Shown here: positions 54,907 through 63,292 of the stretch, piece by piece
Position numbering within the stretch: the first letter of the stretch is position 1
Layout of the letters: each line of letters begins with the position of its first letter
Position numbers and translations under genes: made by a program
NCBI GenBank assembly: GCA_016712225.1
Contig: JADJRL010000003.1
Location: 2,245,501-2,309,500 of the forward strand
Direction of reading: 5' to 3'
Source: Candidatus Defluviibacterium haderslevense
GTDB lineage: Bacteria; Bacteroidota; Bacteroidia; Chitinophagales; Saprospiraceae
DNA length: 64,000 bases
The notes under the pieces: model-generated
Database searches by the model: none
What the model saw: the letters and a program-made list of their open reading frames with translations, nothing else
What the model was told of the DNA's origin: nothing

Positions 54907-56073
54907 TCAATATATAAATTTCTTGACCAATGAATTGGACACAGAATTTATTGTGATAAAATAGATTTCTTTACCAGATTTGCAAATATTTTTAATATCA
55001 ATATTTACAGTTTCAGGAATGTGATCAAAATGTTCATTATATAAAATAGTTCCAACCGGGTTGATGATTTGGATGGTGCCGGAACCCAAACTGAATCCAA
55101 CATTTTTTAGAGAAAGTATGTTTGCATTTATTTGAAGTTGAAGTATATTATTTTTTTGATTTATGGTCTTTGTGGTTATACAAGGAATATACTGACAGAA
55201 ATAGTCCACCATTTTTTGATAAACAACCTCAGCATTAAGATCTTGATTTAATTCGTGAGTATGGTTTCGAGAATTAGAGATGGAATCTAAATAAACAGCA
55301 TGTCTTCCATGATGCGCAATATCACCATTTGGGGGAGTTGGATCTAATTCATTGTTGTTGTGATAAAAAGTTGGTGGATCTTGTGCATCAATATATTTGG
55401 GAATATCTACAAAATCTCTCAAAGCAATAATTTCAGGACTGAAATATTCAGATCTATTGGATATTTTATACAAAGCGTAATCATCTTTAAAGTTGTACAA
55501 TTCCATCCAGTTGCTGTCAGATTTTGTTATGGAATACCATTGCGTTAAATCCAAAGTGGCGGGCGAGGTCATGTGTCCTACCACTTTAATATGCGTATTA
55601 TAATGGAATATGCTATCCTTTAATGAACGATCTCCAAGCTTAGGATTGAAAGCCAACCATATGGCTAAACATCCACCTGCTGAAGAACCATAAACTCCAA
55701 TGTTAGCGGTATCGATTTTTAATTCTTGATGATGGTGTTTTAAATATTGAATTAACCGTTCTGCATCTTGAAAAATACTATCAATTCGCGTTGTCTTAGA
55801 GAATCTATAATTAGATGAGATATATGAAACCTGTTTTGATAAAAAGAAATTTTTAACCCATTCATGCCTTTCGTTTAATTCTTTGTCTCCTGATATGAAA
55901 GCCCCTCCATGAAAATAAATGACTACAGGTTTTGAATGCAATGCATCCGCCTGCCAATAATCAAATTTTTGCGAACTATCTGGTCCATAGGAGATATTTT
56001 TAATAAAGGTCCCTTGTCCATTTACTCTAAACAATAAAAATAGCAGAAGAAAGAAGATTTGAATGATTTTCAT
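54907..56073 (-). CDS. Secreted alpha/beta-hydrolase (HSL/BD-FAE-like esterase) with C-terminal T9SS-like domain
   Basis: 388 residues. Signal peptide 1-19. The alpha/beta-hydrolase fold shows the oxyanion motif YFHGGAFISGD (about 53-63) and nucleophile elbow GVYGSSAGG (about 126-134, Ser in GxSxG). The acid and His follow in the C-terminal half (about 245-280, HHGRHAVYLD and NHTHEL). A C-terminal beta-domain (about 310-388, GTIQIINPVGTILYNEHF) looks like a T9SS sorting domain. It probably hydrolyses esters such as acetylated or feruloylated glycans or lipids outside the cell. Confidence 0.8.
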   Translation of the reverse strand: MKIIQIFFLLLFLLFRVNGQGTFIKNISYGPDSSQKFDYWQADALHSKPVVIYFHGGAFISGDKELNERHEWVKNFFLSKQVSYISSNYRFSKTTRIDSIFQDAERLIQYLKHHHQELKIDTANIGVYGSSAGGCLAIWLAFNPKLGDRSLKDSIFHYNTHIKVVGHMTSPATLDLTQWYSITKSDSNWMELYNFKDDYALYKISNRSEYFSPEIIALRDFVDIPKYIDAQDPPTFYHNNNELDPTPPNGDIAHHGRHAVYLDSISNSRNHTHELNQDLNAEVVYQKMVDYFCQYIPCITTKTINQKNNILQLQINANILSLKNVGFSLGSGTIQIINPVGTILYNEHFDHIPETVNIDIKNICKSGKEIYFITINSVSNSLVKKFIY

Positions 56074-56220
56074 AATTTGAGAAATAAAGTAAAAGTAATT
56101 AAAAAATACATTTTTTTTATTTTAAACAAATACATTGAGTGTATAAAAAATTTCACTAAATTTTGTGTTCTGGTTTTTTAGGTTCTTGCTTATATCTTTA
56201 TTTTGTTGGCTAAAGCCAAG

Positions 56221-57306
56221 TTACCAAACACCATAAACATCGCCACTACAATGATCCATTTGAGCACCTGTTACTGAGGCTAAAACATTATTTTTATTTT
56301 GAATTCTTAAGTAAGCTAGAAATGCAAATATGATGGCTTCTTTAAAATTTATTTGGGTAGCATCAGGAATTACAATTTGGACTTGAGGTGGTAATTTTTT
56401 TTGAAGCGTTTCTATTAAAAATCGATTATATGCGCCACCTCCAGTAATGAATAATTTTTGAGGTTCTTCATTACTAAGATTTTTAATTATGGCGGCTATT
56501 TGGTCAGAGATATGTTCTACAGAGGTTCGTAAAGCATCCCGTACATTGGTCGTGCTTTTTAAATCATCATCAAAATGTTTGTGATACCATTCTCTGCCTA
56601 GACTTTTAGGAAATGGAGCTGAATAAAAGGGTATGGAATTCCATTTTTCAAGTAACGTTAGAATTACATTCCCCGACTTGGCCAAATTTCCATCTGTATC
56701 ATATGGTTTATTCAGTAATCCTGATAGGGTATTGAGCAACATATTACATGGGCCAATATCACAAGCCAGTCTATTATTTTCATGCTTCCAACTCAAATTC
56801 GCAAAACCACCTAAATTCAGACAAAAGTCAAATTCTGAATAGATGAGTTCATCTCCTATGGGAACCAAGGGCGCACCCTGGCCACCTAATTTAACATCCT
56901 GAGCTCTGAAATTACAAACGGTAGGGATTCCAGATTCATCACGAATGGTTTTTCCATCTCCAATTTGCAAAGTATAAGCTTCTTGAGGTCGATGGAATAT
57001 GGTATGGCCATGTGAACCGATCAAATGTATCGGGTAAGGGCATTTTTTCTTAAATATTAATATTTGTTCACTTAAGTAATGTCCATATTCAATGTTTAAT
57101 TCCTCAAGTTTCTGTGGCTCTAAATAAAATCCCCCATTTAATTTTTGTAACCATTTGGAGTCATATGGTACCGTCTCAGTATATAAAACTTCAACTTGAT
57201 ATTTATCATCAGTTGAATGGGGTATAAATTTACATAAAGCCATATCAAGCCCATCTAATGAGGTACCTGACATCATGCCTAATACATGTAATTGTTCGAA
57301 TTCCAT
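56221..57306 (-). CDS. anmK: Anhydro-N-acetylmuramic acid kinase
   Basis: 361 residues, standard length. Signature blocks are LGMMSGTSLDGLDMAL (9-24), GSHGHTIFHRP, LGGQGAPLVPIGD, NLGGFANLSW, CDIGPCNMLLN and FITGGGAYNRFLI. The enzyme hydrolyses and phosphorylates 1,6-anhydro-MurNAc to MurNAc-6-phosphate in peptidoglycan recycling. It is a single-gene unit. The promoter region contains a short palindrome (GGCTAAATATAGCC, 57311-57324) close to the start. Confidence 0.95.
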   Translation of the reverse strand: MEFEQLHVLGMMSGTSLDGLDMALCKFIPHSTDDKYQVEVLYTETVPYDSKWLQKLNGGFYLEPQKLEELNIEYGHYLSEQILIFKKKCPYPIHLIGSHGHTIFHRPQEAYTLQIGDGKTIRDESGIPTVCNFRAQDVKLGGQGAPLVPIGDELIYSEFDFCLNLGGFANLSWKHENNRLACDIGPCNMLLNTLSGLLNKPYDTDGNLAKSGNVILTLLEKWNSIPFYSAPFPKSLGREWYHKHFDDDLKSTTNVRDALRTSVEHISDQIAAIIKNLSNEEPQKLFITGGGAYNRFLIETLQKKLPPQVQIVIPDATQINFKEAIIFAFLAYLRIQNKNNVLASVTGAQMDHCSGDVYGVW

Positions 57307-57514
57307 AAGCGGCTAAATATAGCCATTTGGGGTGATTTGAGGATATAAAATGCATAACGATTGTCCAAACAATAGTAACCAGAGTTGCAAAAAAGGCTAA
57401 GACTCAAGCATTAAACAGATAAATTAACAAATATTTACGCAAAAAATAAGCAAACATTGGGTACTAATTGCATCTTTATTTGGAAATTTGCATTCTAATT
57501 AAAACAAAATAAAT

Positions 57515-58072
57515 ATGAAAATCAATTTATTATCTAGTTTACTTTTTATTTCGGCATCCTTGTTTTTAGCTTCATGTGGAGGTTCTAAGAAAGCTGCCAG
57601 CGCTCCTGCTTCTACTGAGATCAGTGATATCGATACTAAAGTAGCAGCTATTGTTGCTAATAGTTCTATAACTGAAAAATTTGCAGATCTTAAAGGTGCA
57701 GAAAAAGGGAAGGTGTCCATTTTTACAAATGAGACTGGCGAAATTGTAAAAGTTTCTAAAAAAGTGACTACCAGCACAAGTGAGAAATTATCTGAATTCT
57801 TTTATGATGGATCCAATTTAATTCACAGCAGCCATTTCGAAAGAAATACGGCTAAAGAAAAAGGAAAAATCGTGTTCACTTCAACCAAACATTATTTTGG
57901 CAATTCAAAAGTGTTAAGTGCAGTTCAGAAATCAGTTACCTTAAAACCTGCTGATGAAGCTAATCTCGAAATGAAAATGAATAAAGCTAAATTCAAGGCA
58001 TATCCTGCAAGCAGCAATCTTATGCGTGATGAAATGGCAATCATTAAAAAAATCAAACAGCTCATTAAATAA
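57515..58072 (+). CDS. Lipoprotein of unknown function
   Basis: 185 residues. The lipoprotein signal ends LFLASCGGS (Cys about 20). The mature part is Lys/Ser/Ala-rich with beta character (GKVSIFTNETGEIVKVSKKV, SEFFYDGSNLIHSSHFER, GKIVFTSTKHYFGNSKVLS) and a helical C-terminus. No family is recognised. It is 31 bp before a second lipoprotein gene, so the two are probably co-transcribed and share the terminator at 59034. Confidence 0.7.
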   Translation: MKINLLSSLLFISASLFLASCGGSKKAASAPASTEISDIDTKVAAIVANSSITEKFADLKGAEKGKVSIFTNETGEIVKVSKKVTTSTSEKLSEFFYDGSNLIHSSHFERNTAKEKGKIVFTSTKHYFGNSKVLSAVQKSVTLKPADEANLEMKMNKAKFKAYPASSNLMRDEMAIIKKIKQLIK

Positions 58073-58103
58073 TTATATTTAATAATTAAAAAAAATATAC
58101 ATC

Positions 58104-59009
58104 ATGAAAAAATTACTTTATTTTTTATCTTTTATTTCTCTATCATTATTTACTAATTCTTGTACAGATGATCCTGTAGATCCTGTTGTGGGAGACAACG
58201 CGCCCGTTTTAATTTTTACATTGAATCCTGGAACTGGATTTATTGATGGAGACAAAACAGTGGAAGCCGGATCAACGATCAAATTAAAATTAGATGGAAC
58301 TGATTCAGATAAAGATCTTACTTCTTTACATATTGAATCAAAAAATGGTTCTGATACGGCTACACATGTTCCTTCTTCAGTGATACTTGTTAACGGAGCT
58401 CCTGCTAATGGAAATCCAATTTCTATTCCTAGCGCAGATGGCGAAAATTTAAGATACAGTATTGAATTTCCAACTGCTGATGTTGCAGATACCATCACTT
58501 ATACTTTTTCATTAGAAGATTCTAAGGGATACTCTGATTTTGTTTCTTTCACGATTATTACTACGGGTACTAAAGCTTTTGAATTAACCGGAAAGAAACT
58601 ATCTAATGCGTCTGGTCCTGCTGGAATGGGTGGTATTGATTTACATACTGGAAACGAAGTAGGTTCTTCAGATCCTACTGCAGAGTTAGTAGATCTAGGT
58701 GTAATTAATCCGGTTTCTGATGGTACTTGGAAACAACAATTCAAAGCAGCAACTGTAGAAACTATTATTCGTAAGCCTTTAGCTGGTTTTGATTACAGTT
58801 CTGTTTTTAATGCAGATGCTATTAAATCAGCATATGATGCAGGAACCAATATTTCTAATCCAAATATTGTAGGCAATAAAGATGATGTTTATTTAATTAA
58901 AAGCGGCATTTTTTATTGGGCAGTAAAAATTACTAAAGTAGTAGTTACACCACCTCTAGGTATGGGTGGAGATAATTTAGATTATTTTGAATTATCAATT
59001 AAGAGATAA
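58104..59009 (+). CDS. Lipoprotein of unknown function with Ig-like segment
   Basis: 301 residues. The lipoprotein signal ends LFTNSCTDDP (Cys about 20). An Ig/cadherin-like segment spans about 30-150 (PVLIFTLNPGTGFIDGDKTV, GSTIKLKLDGTDSDKDLTSL, ITYTFSLEDSKGYSDFVSF), followed by a second beta-rich part (GGIDLHTGNEV, DDVYLIKSGIFYWAVKITKV). The layout is common among Saprospiria lipoproteins, but I know no function. Presumably faces the periplasm or the cell surface. Confidence 0.7.
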   Translation: MKKLLYFLSFISLSLFTNSCTDDPVDPVVGDNAPVLIFTLNPGTGFIDGDKTVEAGSTIKLKLDGTDSDKDLTSLHIESKNGSDTATHVPSSVILVNGAPANGNPISIPSADGENLRYSIEFPTADVADTITYTFSLEDSKGYSDFVSFTIITTGTKAFELTGKKLSNASGPAGMGGIDLHTGNEVGSSDPTAELVDLGVINPVSDGTWKQQFKAATVETIIRKPLAGFDYSSVFNADAIKSAYDAGTNISNPNIVGNKDDVYLIKSGIFYWAVKITKVVVTPPLGMGGDNLDYFELSIKR

Positions 59010-59033
59010 TTAGAATTTAAATATAAAATAAAA

Positions 59034-59068
59034 AAAACCGATTGGATTTATTCAGTCGGTTTTTTTTA
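59034..59068. terminator. Bidirectional terminator between the lipoprotein operon and prfA
   Basis: AAACCGATTG (59035-59044) pairs with CAGTCGGTTT (59053-59062) with one G-T wobble, and is flanked by an A run on the left and a T run on the right. It therefore serves both convergent units. Confidence 0.85.
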
Positions 59069-59082
59069 TTTAGTTCATTTTT

Positions 59083-60162
59083 TTATTCTGCATTATCTCC
59101 AGCCTTCATCTTCTCCATATTCTCGGCTACACGCAAGGCTTCAATGATATCATCTATGTTGCCATTCATGATATCTGTTAAATTATACATGGTTAGATTA
59201 ATACGGTGGTCTGTCATCCGATTCTGAGGGAAATTGTAAGTCCTAATTTTATCTGATCGATCTCCGGAACCAACCAATGATCTGCGTTCTGCAGCAACAG
59301 TAGTTTCGTATTTTTCAATTTGGCTGTCTCTGATTTTTTGAATCAAGCGTCCCATTGCAATTTCGCGGTTTTTATGTTGACTTCTGCTGTCTGTACTTTC
59401 AGCTACGGTTCCGGTAGGTAAGTGGGTAAACCGCACTCCGGATTCTGTTTTATTGACATGCTGACCACCCGCACCACTTGATCTGAAGGTATCAACTCTG
59501 AGTTCGGCTTTATTGATATTAACATCTTCTAATTCTAATTTGGGCATGACGACTACTGTGGCAGCAGAGGTGTGTATCCTACCCGAAGCTTCTGTATCCG
59601 GAACTCTTTGGACTCTATGTGCACCAGATTCGAATTTTAATTTACCATAAACATCGACTCCTGTTACGTCAATAACTACTTTATTGAATCCACCAACAGA
59701 CCCTTCATTTTCTGTAACCACTTCATGGGTCCAGCCCTGAGTGTCAAAATATCGGGTATACATTCTAAATAAATCTCCGGCAAATAAACTTGCTTCATTA
59801 CCTCCGGTACCGGAACGAATTTCAAAAATAACATCTTTGCTATCATCAGGATCTTTAGGAACGAGTAATAAGCGCAATTCATCATTCAAAGTAACCAACC
59901 GTGCTTCTGATTCATCCAGTTCGATTTGAGCCAATTCTATCATTTCCGGATCATTGGAAGAGAGCATTTCTTTAGCTCCTTCAATCGTGTTAAGGGTGCG
60001 TTTATATTCCAGGTAATACTTGATGATTTGTTCAAGATCCTTGTATTCCTTACTTATTTTCTTGTATTCGCCAATATCTGACATGATAGCAGGATCTGAC
60101 ATGCGTTCCTCAAGATATTGATAACGTTCGTGTACGGCCTCTAACTTCTGTATAATATTCAT
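59083..60162 (-). CDS. prfA: Peptide chain release factor 1
   Basis: 359 residues, full length. The catalytic GGQ motif is at 232-234 (SSGAGGQHVNKTESGVR). The tripeptide anticodon PxT is PDT at 188-190 (RVQRVPDTEASGRIHTS), which marks RF1 rather than RF2. It reads UAA and UAG and triggers peptide release. No hemK/prmC follows it here. An exact -7 box lies 44 bp upstream of the start. Confidence 0.97.
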   Translation of the reverse strand: MNIIQKLEAVHERYQYLEERMSDPAIMSDIGEYKKISKEYKDLEQIIKYYLEYKRTLNTIEGAKEMLSSNDPEMIELAQIELDESEARLVTLNDELRLLLVPKDPDDSKDVIFEIRSGTGGNEASLFAGDLFRMYTRYFDTQGWTHEVVTENEGSVGGFNKVVIDVTGVDVYGKLKFESGAHRVQRVPDTEASGRIHTSAATVVVMPKLELEDVNINKAELRVDTFRSSGAGGQHVNKTESGVRFTHLPTGTVAESTDSRSQHKNREIAMGRLIQKIRDSQIEKYETTVAAERRSLVGSGDRSDKIRTYNFPQNRMTDHRINLTMYNLTDIMNGNIDDIIEALRVAENMEKMKAGDNAE

Positions 60163-60205
60163 ACCTATTAATAACTACCCGATCTACCAAAATGGGTTAA
60201 AACCG

Positions 60206-60254
60206 CAAAGGTACGTTCTTTGATGATATATTAAATTCAAAACTTGTACCTTTG
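60206..60254. promoter_or_regulatory. Divergent promoter pair for prfA (minus) and the ABC permease (plus)
   Basis: TACCTTTG occurs on the minus strand at 60213-60206 (for prfA) and on the plus strand at 60247-60254 (for the permease). Both are exact matches to TAnnTTTG. The plus box is only 7 bp before the ATG at 60262, so that transcript would be leaderless or nearly so. Confidence 0.6.
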
Positions 60255-60261
60255 GATCGAG

Positions 60262-61500
60262 ATGTCATTATTGGAGATTTTTAAGCTTGCATTTCAGACT
60301 GTTAGGCATAATATGCTTAGATCGGTGCTGACATTGCTCATCATTGCTATAGGCATTATGGCTTTGGTGGGAATACTTACCTCAATTGATGGCATCATTT
60401 ACTCCATGAGCAGTAATTTCAGTTATCTGGGAGCCAATTCTTTCAGTATTGACCGTAAAAATGAGAATTTTAGGCGTCATGATCGTGGGAAACAAGCTAA
60501 AACTGCCTTGCCCGTTACTTTTGCTCAAGCTACTGAATTCAAGGATCGATTTTCATCAAAAGCCCTGGTTTCGATATCTTTTGGTGCATCAGGAAATGCA
60601 GTGATTAAGTATTTGAATAATAAAACCAATCCAACGATCAGGGTTAGGGGCGTCGACGATATTTATTTTCAAGTGACCGGAAATGAAATAGCTTATGGAC
60701 GGAATTTTTCTAATCATGAACAACAATACGGCATAAATAAAATAATTGTAGGGAACGATATTGTCAAAACCTTATTTGATGATCAACCCTTAAAGGCCTT
60801 AAATCAAACCATAACAGTCAACGATCAGAAATATCAAATCGTTGGTGTCCTAAAATCTAAAGGTTCAAGTATGAATGAGGGCGCCGATCAAAGAGTATTA
60901 ATCCCACTAGCAAAATCTAAATTAGAATATGCTACCAGTGAATCTGATTTTGATATTACAGTAGGTATTGGTGTGGCTTCACAGTTGGATTTAATCATAT
61001 CTCAAGCTATTGGAGAAATGCGTATAGTTAGGTCTTTAAAATCATTTGAAGAAAATGATTTTGAAGTGAATAAAAGTGATGGCATTATTACTTTTTTAAA
61101 AGACAATACTGTTAAACTAAGAACGGCAACCATAGCTATTGGACTCATGACATTACTAGGTGCCGCCATCGGGTTGATGAATATTATGCTCGTTTCTGTA
61201 ACTGAAAGAACCAAGGAAATTGGCATATCTAAAGCATTGGGAGCGACTAAAAAAATGATTTTAACTCAGTTCCTTATGGAGGCCATTATCATTTGTCAAT
61301 GTGGTGGCATACTGGGTATTTTAGTAGGGATCCCACTGGGGAATATTGTAACTATTATCATGGGTGGAAGCTTCCTTATTCCATGGGCTTGGATTACACT
61401 CGGATTAATTGTTTGTACGATTGTCGGAATTCTTTCAGGTCTATATCCCGCTCTAAAAGCAGCATCTTTAGATCCGATAGAAGCACTTAGATACGAATAA
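60262..61500 (+). CDS. MacB-like ABC transporter permease (FtsX domain)
   Basis: 412 residues from the ATG at 60262; a longer TTG start at 60244 precedes and overlaps the -7 box. An N-terminal transmembrane helix is followed by a MacB-type periplasmic core (about 40-270), then three helices forming the FtsX domain (about 285-412; LLGAAIGLMNIMLVSVTERTKEIGISKALGA is the family signature region). It belongs to exporters of lipoproteins, peptides or drugs. No ATP-binding subunit gene is adjacent, so the ATPase is encoded elsewhere. Its substrate is not evident. Confidence 0.9.
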   Translation: MSLLEIFKLAFQTVRHNMLRSVLTLLIIAIGIMALVGILTSIDGIIYSMSSNFSYLGANSFSIDRKNENFRRHDRGKQAKTALPVTFAQATEFKDRFSSKALVSISFGASGNAVIKYLNNKTNPTIRVRGVDDIYFQVTGNEIAYGRNFSNHEQQYGINKIIVGNDIVKTLFDDQPLKALNQTITVNDQKYQIVGVLKSKGSSMNEGADQRVLIPLAKSKLEYATSESDFDITVGIGVASQLDLIISQAIGEMRIVRSLKSFEENDFEVNKSDGIITFLKDNTVKLRTATIAIGLMTLLGAAIGLMNIMLVSVTERTKEIGISKALGATKKMILTQFLMEAIIICQCGGILGILVGIPLGNIVTIIMGGSFLIPWAWITLGLIVCTIVGILSGLYPALKAASLDPIEALRYE

Positions 61501-61502
61501 TT

Positions 61503-62006
61503 TTAAGCTATCAGTTTTTTCGAAAAATATCTGACCAGTAATACGCCGCCTACAATAATACCGATAACCATTGGAAAAGGCATAAAGCTAATGGCATAAA
61601 TATGGGTCCGTTCTAGTATCCACATCAACGTTAAGAGGGTTCCAATAATGATCATCAATCCACTTAATTTATCAAACCCGGGAACGAGATCTAAATCAAC
61701 ATTTTGCTTTATGATGGACAATGATACGATCATGGAAAGTATAGGTATGACTTGGATAAATAATTCAGTATCCAGAATACTTCTTCGCTCCCAAAAGAAA
61801 AAATAGATGTTCAATGTAACGGCAAAAATTCCCGGCAGACAAACCATATAGATCAATACAGCGTAGACATAATTCCAAGGACTTAAATGTCCTTCGTTTT
61901 TAGAAAAAATTCCGGCAACAAAGGCAATCAATGGAACTCCCAAAAAATACCAAAGCGTAGCCGATGGATTGCTTACTACATAATCAAAAAATTGTTGGAG
62001 CGTCAT
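61503..62006 (-). CDS. Conserved integral membrane protein of unknown function
   Basis: 167 residues with about five transmembrane helices (FLGVPLIAFVAGIF, VYAVLIYMVCLPGIFAVTLNIYFFF, IPILSMIVSLSII, GLMIIIGTLLTLMWIL, FPMVIGIIVGGVLLV). No motif with a known role. It follows the E2 gene by 9 bp on the same strand, so both are probably one transcript. The pairing gives no functional clue I trust. Confidence 0.65.
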   Translation of the reverse strand: MTLQQFFDYVVSNPSATLWYFLGVPLIAFVAGIFSKNEGHLSPWNYVYAVLIYMVCLPGIFAVTLNIYFFFWERRSILDTELFIQVIPILSMIVSLSIIKQNVDLDLVPGFDKLSGLMIIIGTLLTLMWILERTHIYAISFMPFPMVIGIIVGGVLLVRYFSKKLIA

Positions 62007-62015
62007 GACTATATA

Positions 62016-63140
62016 TTATTGTTTTAACAAAATTCGAATGGGATCTTCTAGAAGTTCTTTGAGTTTTACCAAAAAAGTTACTGAAGTGCTACCATCAATG
62101 ATACGATGGTCATAAGATAAAGCTAGGTACATCATGGGCCTAATCACAACTTCACCATTTAGAGCAATAGGACGATCTTTAATGGCATGCATTCCAAGAA
62201 TTGCGGATTGCGGAATATTAATAATGGGAGTACTCAACAATGACCCAAAGACGCCCCCGTTTGTTATGGTAAATGTGCCACCGCTCATTTCCTGAATAGA
62301 TAATTTTCCATTCTTTGCTTTTTCAGCTAATTCCTTGAGAGCTAACTCAAATTCATGAAGCTTTATGCTTTCAATATTTCTAATGGGTGGAACTACAAGA
62401 CCTGTGGGCGTTGAGATAGCAACAGAAATATCAACATAATCATGGTATACCAAATCGTCTCCATCAATATAAGCATTCACAGAAGGCATTTCTAATAATA
62501 CTTGAGCGCATGCCTTGGCAAAAAGGGACATAAATCCTAATTTAATTCCATATTTTTCTAAAAACCATTCATTGTGTTTCGTACGTAAGGAAATTAGAGC
62601 AGACATATCCACCTCATTAAATGTGGTGAGCATTGCAGTCTGATTTTTTGCGTCCACCAAATGCTTGGCAATGGTCCTTCTCATTCTGGACATTTTTTCA
62701 CGCCTTACGGATGGATTTGATGCGATGATTTCGCCTTGTTGTTCTATGGTAAAATGTGGTGGAATATTTGGGTTGGAAGGACTTGCTTCTGATGGAATTT
62801 CTATATCTTTTTGAATTTCTGGTGCAGGCGAGTTTTGTAGGATATGAGTAATTTGTGGTTGAGTTTCTTTGGGATTAGGAGCTACATTTGACTTAACTGT
62901 ATCTAATGTATCAATCTGGGCTACTATCGCTCCTACAGTCAGATCATCCCCTTCCTTAGCCATTTGAATAAGCTTGCCAGCTACTTCTGCTGGAAGTTCG
63001 AAAGTTGCTTTATCGGATTCAAATTCGCATAATAACTCATCCAATTTAACCATCGAACCATTTTCCTTAAGCCACTTAGAAAGACTTACTTCAGTTACAG
63101 ATTCCCCAATGGACGGAACCTTTATATCAATTATTGCCAT
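62016..63140 (-). CDS. 2-oxo acid dehydrogenase E2 (dihydrolipoyllysine succinyltransferase type)
   Basis: 374 residues. The lipoyl domain (1-78) has the lipoylated Lys44 in ESDKATFELP. The catalytic domain (about 148-374) has TFNEVDM, GGTFTITNGGVFGS and the active-site His345/Asp349 in SYDHRIIDG. These fit the 2-oxoglutarate dehydrogenase E2 (OdhB/SucB) best. Between them (79-147) lies only a Pro/Ala/Gln-rich linker ending in SNPSVRREKMSRMRR. The usual E3/E1-binding domain of about 35 residues is absent, which explains the short length (about 400 is typical). No E1 or E3 gene is adjacent. Confidence 0.85.
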   Translation of the reverse strand: MAIIDIKVPSIGESVTEVSLSKWLKENGSMVKLDELLCEFESDKATFELPAEVAGKLIQMAKEGDDLTVGAIVAQIDTLDTVKSNVAPNPKETQPQITHILQNSPAPEIQKDIEIPSEASPSNPNIPPHFTIEQQGEIIASNPSVRREKMSRMRRTIAKHLVDAKNQTAMLTTFNEVDMSALISLRTKHNEWFLEKYGIKLGFMSLFAKACAQVLLEMPSVNAYIDGDDLVYHDYVDISVAISTPTGLVVPPIRNIESIKLHEFELALKELAEKAKNGKLSIQEMSGGTFTITNGGVFGSLLSTPIINIPQSAILGMHAIKDRPIALNGEVVIRPMMYLALSYDHRIIDGSTSVTFLVKLKELLEDPIRILLKQ

Positions 63141-63157
63141 AGTTTTATATTACTTCA

Positions 63158-63165
63158 CAAAGATA
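63158..63165 (-). promoter_or_regulatory. -7 box TATCTTTG for the E2 gene
   Basis: Exact match to TAnnTTTG on the minus strand, 17 bp before the ATG at 63140. Confidence 0.5.
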
Positions 63166-63269
63166 TCACTATGTCAATGGATATCGAACTTAATTCCAAC
63201 TATTCTAATTATCAAAATCTTAATTATTGGGGAATGGGCCAATTCAGTTTATTTTTTAGTGAAATGTTT

Positions 63270-63277
63270 TAGATTTG
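63270..63277 (+). promoter_or_regulatory. -7 box TAGATTTG for the GHMP kinase gene
   Basis: Exact match to TAnnTTTG, 6 bp before a GTG at 63284 and 15 bp before a TTG at 63293, the two candidate starts. Confidence 0.45.
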
Positions 63278-63292
63278 CAATTCGTGGAGACA

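Noticed and set aside
56206..56219. TTGGCTAAAGCCAA hairpin at the end of anmK as a terminator
   Set aside because: The stem is only 5 bp and no T run follows on either strand.
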